Shown: piece after piece, positions 35,801 through 47,822 of the stretch | How positions within the stretch are numbered: position 1 is the stretch's first letter | How the letters are laid out: each line of letters starts with the position of its first letter | NCBI RefSeq assembly: GCF_030052815.1 | Contig: NC_079510.1 | Span: forward strand, 7,639,375-7,703,374 | Length of the DNA stretch: 64,000 bases | Source: Hevea brasiliensis | Lineage: Eukaryota; Streptophyta; Magnoliopsida; Malpighiales; Euphorbiaceae | Reading direction: 5' to 3' | The notes under the pieces: generated by a model | Databases searched by the model: none | The model's input: only the letters and a program-made list of their open reading frames with translations | What the model was told of the DNA's origin: nothing | Translations under genes and position numbers: made by a program

Positions 35801-36573
35801 CTTTTTTCACCTTTACTAGGGCAATGCTTAGTTATTCTACTCCTTATCTCTATGCTTTCTTTCTTTTTTGTCCCAATAGTTTGGCAAAAGCTACATCTCA
35901 TGCAATTCCTATCAGCCATCCACATCCTTTACATTATCCAAATAGAGTCATGGATCATTTGTCCCATATTTGGACTGACATCTGGACTTTCTTTTATCAA
36001 CATTGGGGTGTTGACTATTTTACTTATCCCTTCCACTTTATTCCTTTTGTTATCATCTTATTTACATCAAAAGAAAGCCCTATAGGAATTCCTTTTATCT
36101 CCATTTTACCATTGGAGCCTCTGCTTCAAGGGCTAAACCCTTGACCTTTACTTTTACTAGTATTTGAGATTCATTCTTGTTACTTTTAAATCCCTCAATT
36201 AAGCTGACTTCTCCTTTGGTAGCTTTTGTTGTGCCTTGACAACCACACTTTGGACTTCCTTTTTTCTCTCTTTTGTAGAGATTCTCATTCTGACTAGTGA
36301 AACCTAGGAAGTGATTCAAGGAAAACACTTGCTCTTTTTCTTTCCTCATCCCAACTCCTTTTATCTTTCTCTCTTAAGGAGGGGCTTTATGAAAGGTTTC
36401 CTTGTGCACCTATATTTATCTCCCCCAAACTTGGGGTCTTTATGCCCAAATGTAATTTTCTAGCCCTAAGGCTCCTTGCTTCTAATCTTCTTAACCATTT
36501 TACTTTATTTCTCTAAGCTCTTTGTCACCCTCAATGTGCCTCAGGCATTTACACTCTCTAATCATCTTACCAT

Positions 36574-39325
36574 TGTCACACCTTACCCCTCTGTAAGGCA
36601 TAACATGATCCCGTAGAATACTTAATGAACTACCGAACTTCACCTACCGATAACTCATTAAGTACCCTACAAGGGATTTTAAAACAATTCTCTTACATTT
36701 TGAAAGTGGTGAGCATTTTGGTAGGAATTAAAAACCATTTATTCAAAGTTTAAATACTAATAAAAATTTTTGTCCATTTAAATTTTGCCGCAAATTTTAT
36801 AAAAATTTTGACAGAGTTCCATTTGTAATTAGAGAAAACAGTTCTTCAAATACTTGCGAAAAACACTTCCAAAAATTTTTCACAACTCCCAACCTCCAAT
36901 AAATCTCAATCAACTCAATTCAAATCACTTCAAAGTAATTCCACAATACAAATCAAAATTCATCATCTCAAAATATTTAATACTTCATTCACAAAGCACA
37001 AAACATGAAATTCACATGTACAAATGTTAATTTACAGAAGGAAATCCAAAAATAATATTATTACAATTTATTTACAACTGCTCAACTTACATTGATACAT
37101 ACAACATTATTATATTTACATCAAAACTAACTACAAGGGTATAAAATAATACCCGTACAAAAAGACCAGAGTAGTCCTCGATTTAATAGCAGCTCACTCT
37201 GCTGCTTTCTCCTTCCTCTTATCTGCGACAGCAAAATAAGCTATCGCTGAGTATAAAATACTCAGTGGTGCACAATAAAAATTTAAAATGCAATACATAA
37301 ATCATTCATTGATGAATCACAATTTGAATACTTCTCAATCACATTTCAAAAATATCAAAGCTCATAATAACACCATTTAGTCAAATAATTCATTAAACAC
37401 AGTGTTGCCAAAATCATACACAACTTAAGCCATGACACAAAATTTTCGATCAATGCCGTGTTGTACACCACGACAAAGCAATCTACAACCCCATTAATCG
37501 AAATCAATGAGGGAGGTGGCTAGCTAGCTAATAAGTACTCATTCGATCTAAAACCTCAACTGGCAAGCCAGAGAGGGAGGAAAATAAACGATCTCAACCC
37601 CATAAATGGAGGAGGAATAATAAGTAACTGTCATGCTAAGTGTGAATCAAAAATCCATTTCAAACATTTCATTCAAATATTGCATACAAAAATCAAATCA
37701 ATTTCCAAAGTTACAATTTGATCACAAGGTGGCAACAAAAAAGTTCATAAATTCATAATGCGTACTAAATCAATTTTTCAAGGATAAAATGCTTAAATAG
37801 GGTTTATTGTGCACAAACCTCAAGCGAGTCGTCCTTTAGCCTCGACTCGGTTCCTCGGGTTCCTTCTCGATATTCTTTTCAACTGAAACACACAATTTTA
37901 CAATGTTTCAGTACTAGAACTTAACATAAATCCAAAATAAATTTAGCTTCACAATTACCTAACTCTAACGTGCTAAATTTGACGTTCTTTAAATTTTGTG
38001 TTTTGGGTTACTATTCACTGCACTATTCAAGTCAAAATAGTTAACTTTCTAAGGCTTAATTAGTATGGGAATTCCAACTTCACCCACATACCACATTTTG
38101 GTCACTAAACTTGTTGGTTTTGGCCATTTTCTCAAAGCTTAGGTCTTTTAGGCAAAATTGCCAATTTTCGGTTTTGGAGTTCTAAATTGCACTGTTTCAT
38201 TGGTCCATCTACTGTTGGAATTTGGCAAAACTTCCTTCATAGAAAATGTTCCTTATTGTCTTAAGTGTATTGTCATTTTTGGATCACCCCAATCGGAGTT
38301 TCGTAGCTCAAGTTATAGCTAAAATACAATTATTGTTCACGTGCACTGTTCATGCTGCAATTTTGGTTCTGGCAGATTTTTGGTCCAACTTCATTCAATA
38401 ATTTGATTAAGTTAAGTCCATAATTTGGCCTAACTTCCTTCATAAGAAATGTTCTACTATGTCTTAGGTTTCCATCGGTTCAAGATTCACCTAAATCAGA
38501 GTTTTCTAGAGAGAGTTATAGCCATTGGAACTTTACTGCTCAAATGGAAATCTGCAGTTTTGCAGGTTCAATAACTCAACTTTGCTCAATCATTTGATTA
38601 GGTTAATGGCATAATTTGGGGTGGTGTTCTCCATGAAAGTTTTAGATCTATGTCTTATCTAATTACTGGTAAAATTTCAGGTCATTTTGACCTTCCTAGC
38701 TCGAGTTATGACCAAATTAACAGTTTTGGTCAGTTTGTGTAGTGGCAGCCTGCTCTCATTTCACTTTGGTCAATTGGTTCACTAAGTTTTGGTCAGTTTT
38801 TTGCCATGGTTCCTTAATGAAAAGTGTGCTATTTTATGTCTATTTTCATCCCCAATTTGTGGCATATCAATTGGACTTGTAAAATTCCCATTTTGGTCCT
38901 TCAAAGTTGGATTGGTCATGCTGCCAGCAGCATGACCATTTGCCCTACGAATTTAACTTTCATTCTCACAATTTCCACACATCTCTTTTGGTCATTATTG
39001 ACCATTTTTCATCTCACAATAGACCAAAGTCATCATTTATGCATTTCTCCAAAAATTTGCCTCAAAACCTTAGGTCTCCAAACCCTAATTACACTAAAAT
39101 ATTGCATTTATTCCCATTTATGCATTTTCAACTTACTACCATTCTCATGCAAGCTTACTAACACATTTAATTCATTCAAAATACATCAAACTCTCTCACA
39201 TCCATTTGTAAATTTGAACTTTAGTAGTTGTGTTTATAGCTTGATTTACTTGTAAATAAACTTAAAATTAAAAAAATTTATATGGGGAGGACAATTCCTC
39301 TAGTGGTTGGTTCCCGATCATTACA
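36574..39325 (-). mobile_element. Solo LTR 'L3', TSD ACCAT
   Basis: TGTCACACCT to GATCATTACA, flanked by perfect ACCAT (36569-36573 and 39326-39330). There are no internal genes. It carries the conserved hairpin at 37247-37265 and, inverted, the 'gacctgaaat' and 'aactc(g)agttatg' wording of L1, so the two families are distantly related. The orientation (minus) follows from that hairpin and from the L1 relationship. Confidence 0.88.
37247..37265 (-). other. Conserved LTR hairpin in L3
   Basis: CTGAGTAT-AAA-ATACTCAG is a perfect 8-bp stem at the place matching 12383-12404 in L1, next to the same 'gcacca' neighbour (ggtgca on this strand). Confidence 0.65.
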
Positions 39326-39849
39326 ACCATCCTTTTAAGGAGGTCACTTTACATATTACGATTACCATCCATGATTCTCCATCTTTCTTGAGACATATAA
39401 CCATGCTCTGTATGGAAATGATATTTGAAAAAGGGTATCATCCTCCCCATTTTTCCAAAACAACTATCATAATGCCTCAATTATCCTTGGCCTTCTACTA
39501 AAGACCGAGTACTCTCACTAGGATGATGGGATCATTTACCTTAAGTAACCCCTTCTATTATCACTAGCTCAGCACCTTGCAGGTTATAAACCTTGGCTTA
39601 GGAGCCCTTAACTTCTTTCTATAAAGGTATACTCATACCCTATACATAACTACACTAGGGTTTTGGCTGGTTATATATATGTACATCCTCTTACGATGCC
39701 CATTTTTGGCTTGAGGCTTTGCCTCTCTCTATGGCTCTTAAGAGGGCACTTATCCTTCAATATTTTAGGTGGCACTGCTATTAGAGTGCCAAAACTATCT
39801 AAGGTCCCACTTTAAAGACCATGTATCCCCATTAAAGTAATCAAGTTAC

Positions 39850-39861
39850 TTGCTCTAACCA
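39850..39861 (-). other. PBS-like site of element B
   Basis: On the minus strand the sequence reads TGGTTAGAGCAA, like the tRNA-Met type PBS TGGTATCAGAGC with changes, and like the site of F at 52574. It lies about 20 bp inside the right LTR edge, so that edge (near 39884) is uncertain by this amount. Confidence 0.45.
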
Positions 39862-40550
39862 CCACCTTTTATTACCTCAAGTTACCTACAGCCCAATCTG
39901 AGACTGCTACCAACGCTAAGGGAATGATTAGGCAAGAAGCCATTAAGACCCTTACCAAGCCTAACATTTTACTTCTTAAACATTGGAGGGGCCCATTTCC
40001 ATCATAAAATACATTTAAACATATAAAAATGTTATTTATATCATAAATCATTCAGTTACAAGCATAGTAAAACTTTATACATTTACATGTCACTAAGGAG
40101 TTCCACACACTTTTCAAACACCTTCTAAAACTTATGAGGCAATGGCCTTTGGAACTCATAAGCTTTATGTGCTGTACTGTATCTTCAGCATTTTTCCCTC
40201 AAAAGGGAAGATAGAGAAAGGGGGTAAGCTTCGAGGCAAAGTCATTAAAAGCCTACTTAGGGAAGAAATAAATATTAAAATAATTGCATACATACATATG
40301 CAACACAATAGCCATATGTGTTTTCACAGCACAAACAATTCACATCAAGGTAATTCATATCCTCAGCGGTCCCCTAGCTATCTCATAATCATTTGTCCAA
40401 TGTGCTCAATCCATTAAAGGAGCTCCTCAGAACTTCCTCTTAATCATAACACATAATAGATACTAAGGGCACAGAAGTCATCACTTTACTTAAGGTGGAT
40501 CCTATGCCTTTGATATATGAATGTTAGAGACACAGAATTGCCTTAATTAA

Positions 40551-40775
40551 TGTTAGCATAATTACAGCAATCAGCATGATTATAGGAGATTTGTGTAACA
40601 TAATTACAGCAATCAGCATGATTATAGGAGATTTGTGTAGCATAATTATAGCAATTATTATTCTTGTCCAAATTAGTTCATATTCTCATGTATAAATAGA
40701 TGTAATATCTCTGTAAATGGGACACAGACAAATACACAATCCTTTTCTTCATTACTTGTATTCTTTCTTCTAACA
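40551..40775 (+). repeat. Copia 5' LTR with tandem 42-bp duplication
   Basis: TGTTAGCATA to CTTCTAACA. Two 42-bp units (40556-40597 and 40598-40639), differing only in the first base, are followed by a partial third. A TATA box (TATAAATA) is at 40691-40698, with the probable start in 'gacacagac...' downstream. Confidence 0.93.
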
Positions 40776-40788
40776 TGGTATCAGAGCC
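40776..40788 (+). other. Copia primer-binding site
   Basis: TGGTATCAGAGCC lies immediately after the LTR and is complementary to the 3' end of initiator tRNA-Met. Confidence 0.92.
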
Positions 40789-40899
40789 ATAAAACTTTTA
40801 TTTCTAGTTTTTTGGGGTCTCTCTGCTCTCTCTACAACCTGTTCTGGTTCATTCTTTCATACCTATTATTATACCATTTTTTTCCTCATCTTGTTATCA

Positions 40900-43814
40900 A
40901 TGGAGAAATCTGATATTTCAAAACCTATTGCAACAGATTCCGATTGGTTCCAACTATAATCTTTGGGTTCAAGGAATGAAAAGTTTTTGATAGGTCGCAA
41001 GCTTTGGCGTATTGTTACCGGAGATATCACTACGCCGACAAGAGAGAACGATGAAACTGATGCAAAATTTGCTGACCGTCTTGAGGATTGGGATAGTAAA
41101 AATCATCAGATCATCACCTGGTTTCGCAATACCTCTGTCTCGTCCATCCACATCCGCTTTGCTAATTATGACTCGCAAAGAAATCGGGATTTTTGGCTAA
41201 TCGATATCGGACCACCGGACTTGCCCACTATTATCGTTGTGGACTACTCTTCATAATCAAAACAAGAAGAGTCAATCGTGAATGATTTTCTTGCCTGTGT
41301 CCAACCTATTTGGAATCAAATATCTCGTGCCAAAATCGGTGAAGATCATCTTCATCTCATTCAAGTTCTAATGGCTCTTCGATCGAATATGAGGCCGCTC
41401 GAGTTCGGCGTCCTGCTACATCGAAATCCACTCCCATCATTGGAAACCGCTATTCAAGAGATTATTTTTGAAGAGACTCGTCTCGGTTTGGATAAAACTC
41501 CTCAATTTGAAGTCGCTCTTGCAACTACTCGATCCTCACATCAAATCGGCAATCAACTCTGTAAGAATTGTAATCAAATTGGTCATGCTTTTGCATATTG
41601 TCCTACCATAAAATGCGATATTGTCATGGTTACGGTCATATTCTTGAACATTGTCCCACACGCCTCCAAGATCAAAAGGAGGGCATTCTAAATTCAAGAA
41701 TGTCTCAAAGCACGGATCTTCCTCTGCCATCGCTTGCCATCGAGGGCTCTACTGCCATCACCATGAGTGATCTTGAGGCACTATTCAAACAGGTTATCTC
41801 TTCTAATTCTCCTGCTGCCATGTCTGCCACTCCGGGTAATTCTTATTGGCTTTTTGACTCTGCATGTTGTAATCATATGACCACTAATCTTAAATTCTTG
41901 TCTTCTCAGAAAACCTCGTATCTTCCTTACCACCAATCCATACCGCAAATGGTACTAAAATGAACATCACACATACTTGGTCATGTGTCTACCTCAAATC
42001 TTCATCTCCCGACACCTATTATATCCCTAATTTGGCACTCAATCATATTTCGGTTGGTCAGTTGTGTGAAAAAGGACTAAATGTTATTTTTTCTCACCAT
42101 GGTGTCCAGGTACAGGATCCACAAACGGGACAGATTCTTGGGGAGGGTCGCAGAGTGGGTCGATTATTTGAGCTTACATCTTTACATCTTCCTCAGAGAT
42201 TTGTGTCTGCAGCTACAATCCCTAATTCCTCCATTCACCAATGGCATCTTCGTCTTGGTCATGCTTCTACCAGTAAAATTCAACCTTTAATTTCTCGTGG
42301 ATTATTAGGATCTACTAAGTTTGAGTCATTTAATTGTTTAAATTTTCAGCTTGCAAAACAACCTGCATTATCTTTTTCCCATAATAATACTACTTCAGAC
42401 ACTCCTTTTGGTTTAATTCATTCTGACATTTGGGGTCCTTCTCCTATTTCTTCAATAAATGGTTTTCGTTATTTTGTAATATTTATTGATGATTATTCTC
42501 GGTTTACTTGGATATATTTTTGAAACATCAACTGAGTTATCACAAATTTACATCACATTTGCAAAAATGATTAAAACTCGATTCTCTTGTGACATTAAAA
42601 TTCTCCGAGCATACAATGCCATGGAATATCGGATTCTTCTTTGCTTGATTTCTTAGTCAACAAGGCACCGTTGTTCAACGTTCTTGTCCTCACACCTCTC
42701 AACAGAATGGGCGAGCATAACGCAAGCATCGCCATATTCTTGATTCTCAGACGTACTCTTCTTCTTTCTCGCCTCATGTCCGTAAAAATTGTGGGGAGAA
42801 GCAGCTTTTCATGCTGTTTATGTTATTAATCGTCTTCCTACCTTGGTTCTTCATAATTTATCTCCTTTTGAAAAGTTGTTTGGACAACCTCCTGACTATT
42901 CCATCCTTAAACCTTTTGGATGTGTTTCTTTTGTTCTTTTACAACCTCATGAACATACCAAATTAGAACCCCGTGCTCGCTATGTTGTTTTCTTGGTTAT
43001 GGCATTGAACACAAAGGGTATCGTTGTTGGGATCCTGCTTTCTAATAAGTTACGATCTCTCGTCATGTTACCTTTTGGGAAAATACTATGTTCTCTTCTC
43101 TTTCCAAATTTCATCACTCTGTCATCTTGACTCTCTATTTTTCACCGACTCCTCCAAAGAGTTGTTTCCAAGTCTGATCCAGTGATTGTGATGTGCTCAA
43201 TATTAGCCCAACTACACCGCCTCGTTGAATCAAGACCAGTTGTTGATCCAAAGACTGCGCTGCATCTCCTCCTAGCACTACTCTTCGTGCTCTACCCGTG
43301 TAAGAGAAACTCCTCATTATCTTTCTGATTTTCATTGTTACTCTACTATTGCAACCCTTCATGAGCCTCATTCTTATCGTGAGGCAAATCTTGACCCTCT
43401 TTGGCGCAAGCTATGGTGATGAACTTCGTGCTTTAGAGAAAACTCATACTTGGGATTTAGTTGATCTTCCACCAAACAAGACTCCTATTGGTTGCAAATG
43501 GATTTACAAAATCAAGACCCGCTCGATGGAACTATTGAACGCTACAAAGCTCGCTTAGTAGCCAAAGGGTACACTCAAGAGTATGGTATCGACTATGAGG
43601 AAACTTTTGCTCCAAAGGGTCCGATTAACATCTATTCGCGATCTCTTAGCTATTGCTGCAGTTCAGTAAATGGAAACTTTTCGGATGGATGTTAAAAATG
43701 CTTTTCTTCATGGTGATTTAATGTAAGAGGTTTATATGCATCCTCCTCCGGTTATCATTCTCCTCATAAGGTTTGCAAACTTCATGAGCCTTATATGGAT
43801 TAAAACAAGCTCCT
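40900..43814 (+). pseudogene. Copia gag-protease-integrase and RT start, frameshifted
   Basis: The ATG at 40900 (MEKSDISKP) runs into a stop near 40959 and continues in another frame as FLIGRKLWRIVTGD (UBN2-type gag). The first zinc knuckle CKNCNQIGHAFAYC (C-x2-C-x4-H-x4-C) is at 41560-41601; a second, in another frame, reads CHGYGHILEHC. The protease shows WLFDSACCNHMT, where the family has DSGA. Integrase (41960-42523) shows HLRLGH of the zinc finger; the second Cys of its CxxC pair reads Phe (CLNF), followed by LIHSDIWGP and DDYSRFTW. Later integrase and RT pieces ([27 protein letters not shown]) are spread over three frames. Confidence 0.88.
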
Positions 43815-44885
43815 GTGGCCTGGTTTGCCAAATTTAGTTCCACTCTTGCTCAACTTGGTTTTCTCTCTAGTCCACATGATTCTCGCATTATTCACTCGAA
43901 TCGACAAAGTGGTATTGTTCTTCTGCTGCTTTATGTTGATGATATGATAATAACAGGAGATGATTCATCTGGTATTTTAGAGTTACAACATTATCTCAAT
44001 CAACATTTTGAAATGAAAGACCTGGGTTCTCTCAGCTATTTTTTGGGCCTTGAAGTTTCTCAAAATTCTGATGGCTATTATCTATCTCAAGCCAAGTATG
44101 CATCCGACTTACTTTCTCGAGCAGGCATCACTGATAGCAAAACAGTATCAACCCCATTGGAGCTCAATTGCAAACTTACACCTCTTGATGGCACTCCTCT
44201 TGATGATCCTACTTTATATCGACAGCTTGTCGGGAGTCTTGTTTATCTCACAGTTACTCGACCTGATATTTCATATGCTGTTCATCTGGTCAGCCAGTTT
44301 ATGTCTGCTCCTCGCTCAACTCATTTCTCTGCAGTACTTCGAATCCTTCGTTATATCAAAGGCACTCTTTTTCATGGTTTGCACTTTTCCGCTACCTCCT
44401 CCCTAGTATTATCTGGCTACTCTGATGCTGATTGGGCTGGTGATCTGACAGATCGTCGCTCTACAACTGGTTATTGTTTCTTCTTGGGTAATTCTCTTAT
44501 CTCTTGGCGTAGCAAAAAGCAAACTGTTGTTGCACGTTCTAGCACAGAATCTGAATATCGTGCTCTTGCTGATGCTACATCTGAATTACTTTGGTTACGG
44601 TGGTTATTAACTGATTTGGGTGTCACTCATTCTTCTGCCACAATACTCCATTGCGATAATAGAAGTGCCATACAGATTTCTCATAATGATGTATTTCATG
44701 AGCGTACCAAACACATCGAAATTGATTGTCATTTTGTACGTCATCATGTTGCTCATGGCACCATATGTTTGATTCCTATCTCCTCTGTCAGCCAAACCGC
44801 TGATATATTCACCAAAACGCATCCTCCCGCTCGCTTTCAGGATCTCTTAAGCAAACTCAAGTTGGCACCTGTGCTACCACCTTGA
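43815..44885 (+). CDS. Copia reverse transcriptase (C-terminal part) and RNase H, 356-codon open frame
   Basis: This is the intact 3' end of the Copia polyprotein. The RT active site YVDD is at residues 40-43 (43932-43943), followed by KDLGSLSYFLGLEV (about 68-81), YLSQAKYASDLLSRAG (about 89-104), and YRQLVGSLVYLTVTRPDISYAV (about 135-156). RNase H follows: D204 and D206 in SDADW, E245/E247 in STESEY, D281 in HCDN, and TKHIEIDCHFVR and QTADIFTK near the end. It ends at a TGA that overlaps the PPT. The frame has no real start; it is the tail of a larger ORF whose first half is frameshifted, so a functional protein from this copy is unlikely. Confidence 0.93.
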   Translation: MAWFAKFSSTLAQLGFLSSPHDSRIIHSNRQSGIVLLLLYVDDMIITGDDSSGILELQHYLNQHFEMKDLGSLSYFLGLEVSQNSDGYYLSQAKYASDLLSRAGITDSKTVSTPLELNCKLTPLDGTPLDDPTLYRQLVGSLVYLTVTRPDISYAVHLVSQFMSAPRSTHFSAVLRILRYIKGTLFHGLHFSATSSLVLSGYSDADWAGDLTDRRSTTGYCFFLGNSLISWRSKKQTVVARSSTESEYRALADATSELLWLRWLLTDLGVTHSSATILHCDNRSAIQISHNDVFHERTKHIEIDCHFVRHHVAHGTICLIPISSVSQTADIFTKTHPPARFQDLLSKLKLAPVLPP

Positions 44886-44898
44886 GTTTGAGGGGGGG
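44884..44898 (+). other. Copia polypurine tract
   Basis: GAGTTTGAGGGGGGG touches the 3' LTR start TGTTAG at 44899. Confidence 0.9.
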
Positions 44899-45124
44899 TG
44901 TTAGCATAATTACAAAGAATCAAGATGATTATAGGAGATTTGTGTAACATAATTACAGCAATCAGCATGATTATAGGAGATTTGTGTAGCATAATTATAG
45001 CAATTATTATTCTTGTCCAAATTAGTTCATATTCTCATGTATAAATAGATATAATATCTCTGTAAATGGGACACAGACAAATACACAATCCTTTTCTTCA
45101 TTACTTGTATTCTTTCTTCTAACA
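44899..45124 (+). repeat. Copia 3' LTR
   Basis: 226 bp. It differs from the 5' LTR at a small cluster within the first 42-bp unit ('acaaagaatcaagatg' for 'acagcaatcagcatg', including a 1-bp insertion) and at A45051 against G40702. The rest of the compared sequence matches. Confidence 0.92.
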
Positions 45125-46381
45125 ATTAACATCCCTTTCCTTTACTTTCATAATGAGCTCATTTGCATGCATGCTATTTACATTACTTTTGCTTTCCTTT
45201 CCTAATGAGAACCAGTTGGTCATCCATGAAATACCAAAACAATACAATTATATGACGCAACATATTCGTACATACAAGATACATTTAGACAATTATCCTA
45301 AGAATGCATTTATAATTAGTACCACTTATCATGATGCATAAATGTATATGTATGAAGTAAGAAAATTGTTATTTAAAAGAGTTTAGTGGGTTTTACTCAC
45401 GTTGGGGTTATCATAATTTACTTTCTCACTTACTGCAATTAGAAAGATCATTTGAATTGTAGGCTTTATACTTCTTATCTTCATGTCTACAATAATGGGA
45501 TTTAAAGGATCTTAGTTTAGAACTTACACATAACTAATCAATTTGCGATTTTCTCAATCAATGTAGGTTCAACAGCTGAAGTCTTAAACTTCAGTGGCCG
45601 GAGGCTGCCATGCACTGTTTATATGATTGTTAACATTAATCAACAGCAAAACGTTGATAGTTTGACTACCAAACCTGGCTTTACGCAAAATCTATTTACA
45701 ATGAAAAGACTACGGTTTCAATCATTGAATCCCAAAATTAAGTCATAAACCATCATTCTAGATTCTTTATACCATTTTAGTCTTAAAATAATAAACAATA
45801 TTCATTATTAACATAAACCTACACCTTCGAACTTAACTTTGATAATTTTCATATTAAACCATAAAGTAACCTTAAATCATATCTCAACCACTTGTTTAAC
45901 AAAATACTACTTTAAAACCATTAATCAAACTAAGAAGAAAGAGAAAGAAGTTTACTTTTTTTGCAATTGCTTCCACAAGAGGATTCTTTCCCATTTCTTC
46001 TTTAACTCACTCGAGGGAAGATAAAAAAAAGGTACTTTTACCCTTTTAGAGGTTTTAAGGTGGGGTGGTGTGTTTTCAAGCTATGAGTACGAGAGAGCAA
46101 AGGGAGAGGGAAGAAAAGGAACAAAAATGAAGATAATGAGGGAATAGGCTAGTAGGACTCTCCTAGCTTCGAGTTTTATGTCTTATCCAGACCAATTTCG
46201 ATGGCCAAACCTTAACTTTGATAATCGAACTTACTTGGATAGGCTTTTTGCCCTTTAATCCCTCTTTTCTCATTCTCTTTCCAAACACACCTCTCCCATT
46301 TGCCTTTCTTCTCTTTCGAACTTCATGAGACATGCTCTTTCTAAGTACGGATTCTGAATACCCTAGGTGTGAGGTATTATA

Positions 46382-47822
46382 GTTAGGCAACCAAACTTGC
46401 CCTACCCAAGGATTTCAAGATTAACTAATTTTATCTATACCCAATGCTAAGTACCCCCTCAATTTCCTATAGACTAAAGGATATAACACCCAAGACCTGG
46501 AACTAAGGACTCTAGGACTTTAAGATAATTAAGGTAATTATTTAAGTACAGTCAGTGTATTGGCCTAAGACTTTAACGATTTGAACTAGAAATAGGATTT
46601 TTGCAATTAATTCCTAAAATATTCGTATCATGTAGTAATCAACAAAATGAAATGTAATAACTTAAGAGCACTATAAAGTACCTCTAGAATATTTTTGTAA
46701 TTTCAAAACATAAAACCTAATTGATTGGACTATAGAAGAAGGAACCTTAACTAGAAAATTAGCTACTAGACATAGAATTAGGTTTTTGTAAGCCCAGGAT
46801 GGGCATTATGATATTGTTATGGGCTTGAGGTCTTGTTTTTGTGTTGCTTTAAAAGGAGGATAGGTGTAGTTATAGAGAAGACTCTGTCAATTTTTTGGCA
46901 AAATAATTAAATAAATAATATAAATATAGTTGATTAATAATCAACATCTAATAGACTATTAGGTACATCTATATAAGTCAACCCAACCAATAGTGTTAAC
47001 ATCTTTAGCAAATTCAATAGTAGTAAAGGGTCGATCAGTCTATGAGAAGAACTTAAACTATTTTTAGCTGATTTATTAAACTATTTTATCATGTTACACG
47101 CACATTCATGCATCATGGAAGTTACATTATATATTCTGATTATAATTTCATGATTTAGTAGACATTGTTAATAATTACATATCATGAAAGTGCTGCAATA
47201 TTAATTATGATGTATTGGTAGTTCATGGATGACCATTGGTTCCCATTGGGAAAGGAAAGTAAAGGATATGGCATGTATGCATTTATGAATTCTATGACTC
47301 TAGCTCTAGCATATCCGGGTAATGCACTTCTGTGTCTCTGGGCCCATTATTTAATATGATATGGTTAAAAGGAAGTCTTGAGGAGCTTTTATAATGGGCT
47401 GAGCATCCTGTATATAAGACAGTGATTATGAAATGGCTAAAGAACTACTAGTGACATAAATTACCTTAACGTAATTTGTTTGTTTTGTGAACCCCATGTG
47501 ACTATGCATATTTATATGCTTGACTTAAAATGTTTTATTAAATGTTTGACTTCCTAAAGTAATTATCACTAGCACCCAGTTCACCCTTTTTCTTTGTTTT
47601 TTCCTTCGAGGATAAGTATAGAAGATATAGTCAGTGGATTTCACTAACTCAGTTCTAGAGGTAATTACCTCAATTTGCTTAATGGTATATATACATTTTG
47701 TGGAACTCCTTTTTGAAATGACATATAATTTTGTTATTTTGATACTACACTTTACCATTCAATAAATTGTAATTAAAAGAATTTTATTTACATTTTATTT
47801 TTAATTAAATATTTACCTAAAC
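46382..47822 (+). repeat. LTR of F, segment 2
   Basis: Resumes directly after B: 'gcaaccaaacttg', then the 'ccattggttcccattgggaaaggaaag' and 'gacataaattacctt' segments that also occur in G (about 51754 and 51970) and, inverted, in the B LTRs. The short frame at 47525-47758 is not a gene. It ends where G starts. Confidence 0.72.

Larger units (their letters stand above)
32895..39883 (-). other. Internal region of B, no recognisable gag or pol
   Basis: Excluding the L3 insert (36574-39325 plus its duplicate), about 4.2 kb belongs to B. Over 32900-36568 the plus strand is markedly C/T-rich, so the sense (minus) strand is A/G-rich. Neither strand has a retroviral domain; the frames of about 60-115 codons here have no signature. 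A run of 16 C lies at 34231-34246. It resembles the large non-autonomous (LARD) elements that carry LTRs, PBS and PPT but depend on proteins from others. A gag or pol eroded beyond recognition is the alternative. Confidence 0.6.
40551..45124 (+). mobile_element. Ty1/Copia retrotransposon with both LTRs, TSD ATTAA
   Basis: The 225/226-bp LTRs (40551-40775, 44899-45124) are flanked by perfect ATTAA (40546-40550 and 45125-45129). A tRNA-Met PBS follows the 5' LTR, and a PPT with seven G precedes the 3' LTR. The gene order is gag-protease-integrase-RT-RNase H, as in Copia. The size (4574 bp) and short LTRs fit the Ale/Retrofit lineage (inference). The LTRs are nearly identical, so insertion is recent, but the gag-integrase part has many frame breaks. 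Confidence 0.95.
24879..46381 (-). mobile_element. LTR element 'B' (LARD-like), TSD GTTAG, with four nested insertions
   Basis: Both ends are seen: TGTAACAACC at 24879 and GTATTATA at 46381, flanked by GTTAG (24874-24878 and 46382-46386). The flanks rejoin smoothly into the F LTR ('gtaaccaaacttt...gcaaccaaacttg'). The two LTRs (about 1.87 and 1.92 kb after removing inserts) surround an internal region that has a PPT on the left (32859) and a PBS-like site on the right (39850), so transcription is on the minus strand. The internal region has no recognisable gag or pol. Nested in it are 25038-27677, 28042-~31510, 36574-39325 and 40551-45124. Confidence 0.85.
39884..46381 (-). repeat. Right (5') LTR of B, carrying the Copia insertion
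   Basis: Its own pieces are 39884-40550 and 45125-46381, about 1.92 kb. The left edge is degenerate (ctacagccc for tgtaacaacc). The sequence is clearly alignable to the left LTR over its whole length but differs at many positions, so B is much older than the Copia element inside it. Confidence 0.82.

Noticed and set aside
35794..36144. 116-codon plus-strand frame and a second overlapping frame
   Set aside because: They lie antisense to element B in a T/C-rich stretch. The products are Phe/Leu/Ser-rich with no domain; composition explains them.
38824..39255. 143-codon plus-strand frame
   Set aside because: It lies wholly inside solo LTR L3, is Cys/Ile/Leu-rich without a signature, and is antisense to the inferred LTR transcription.
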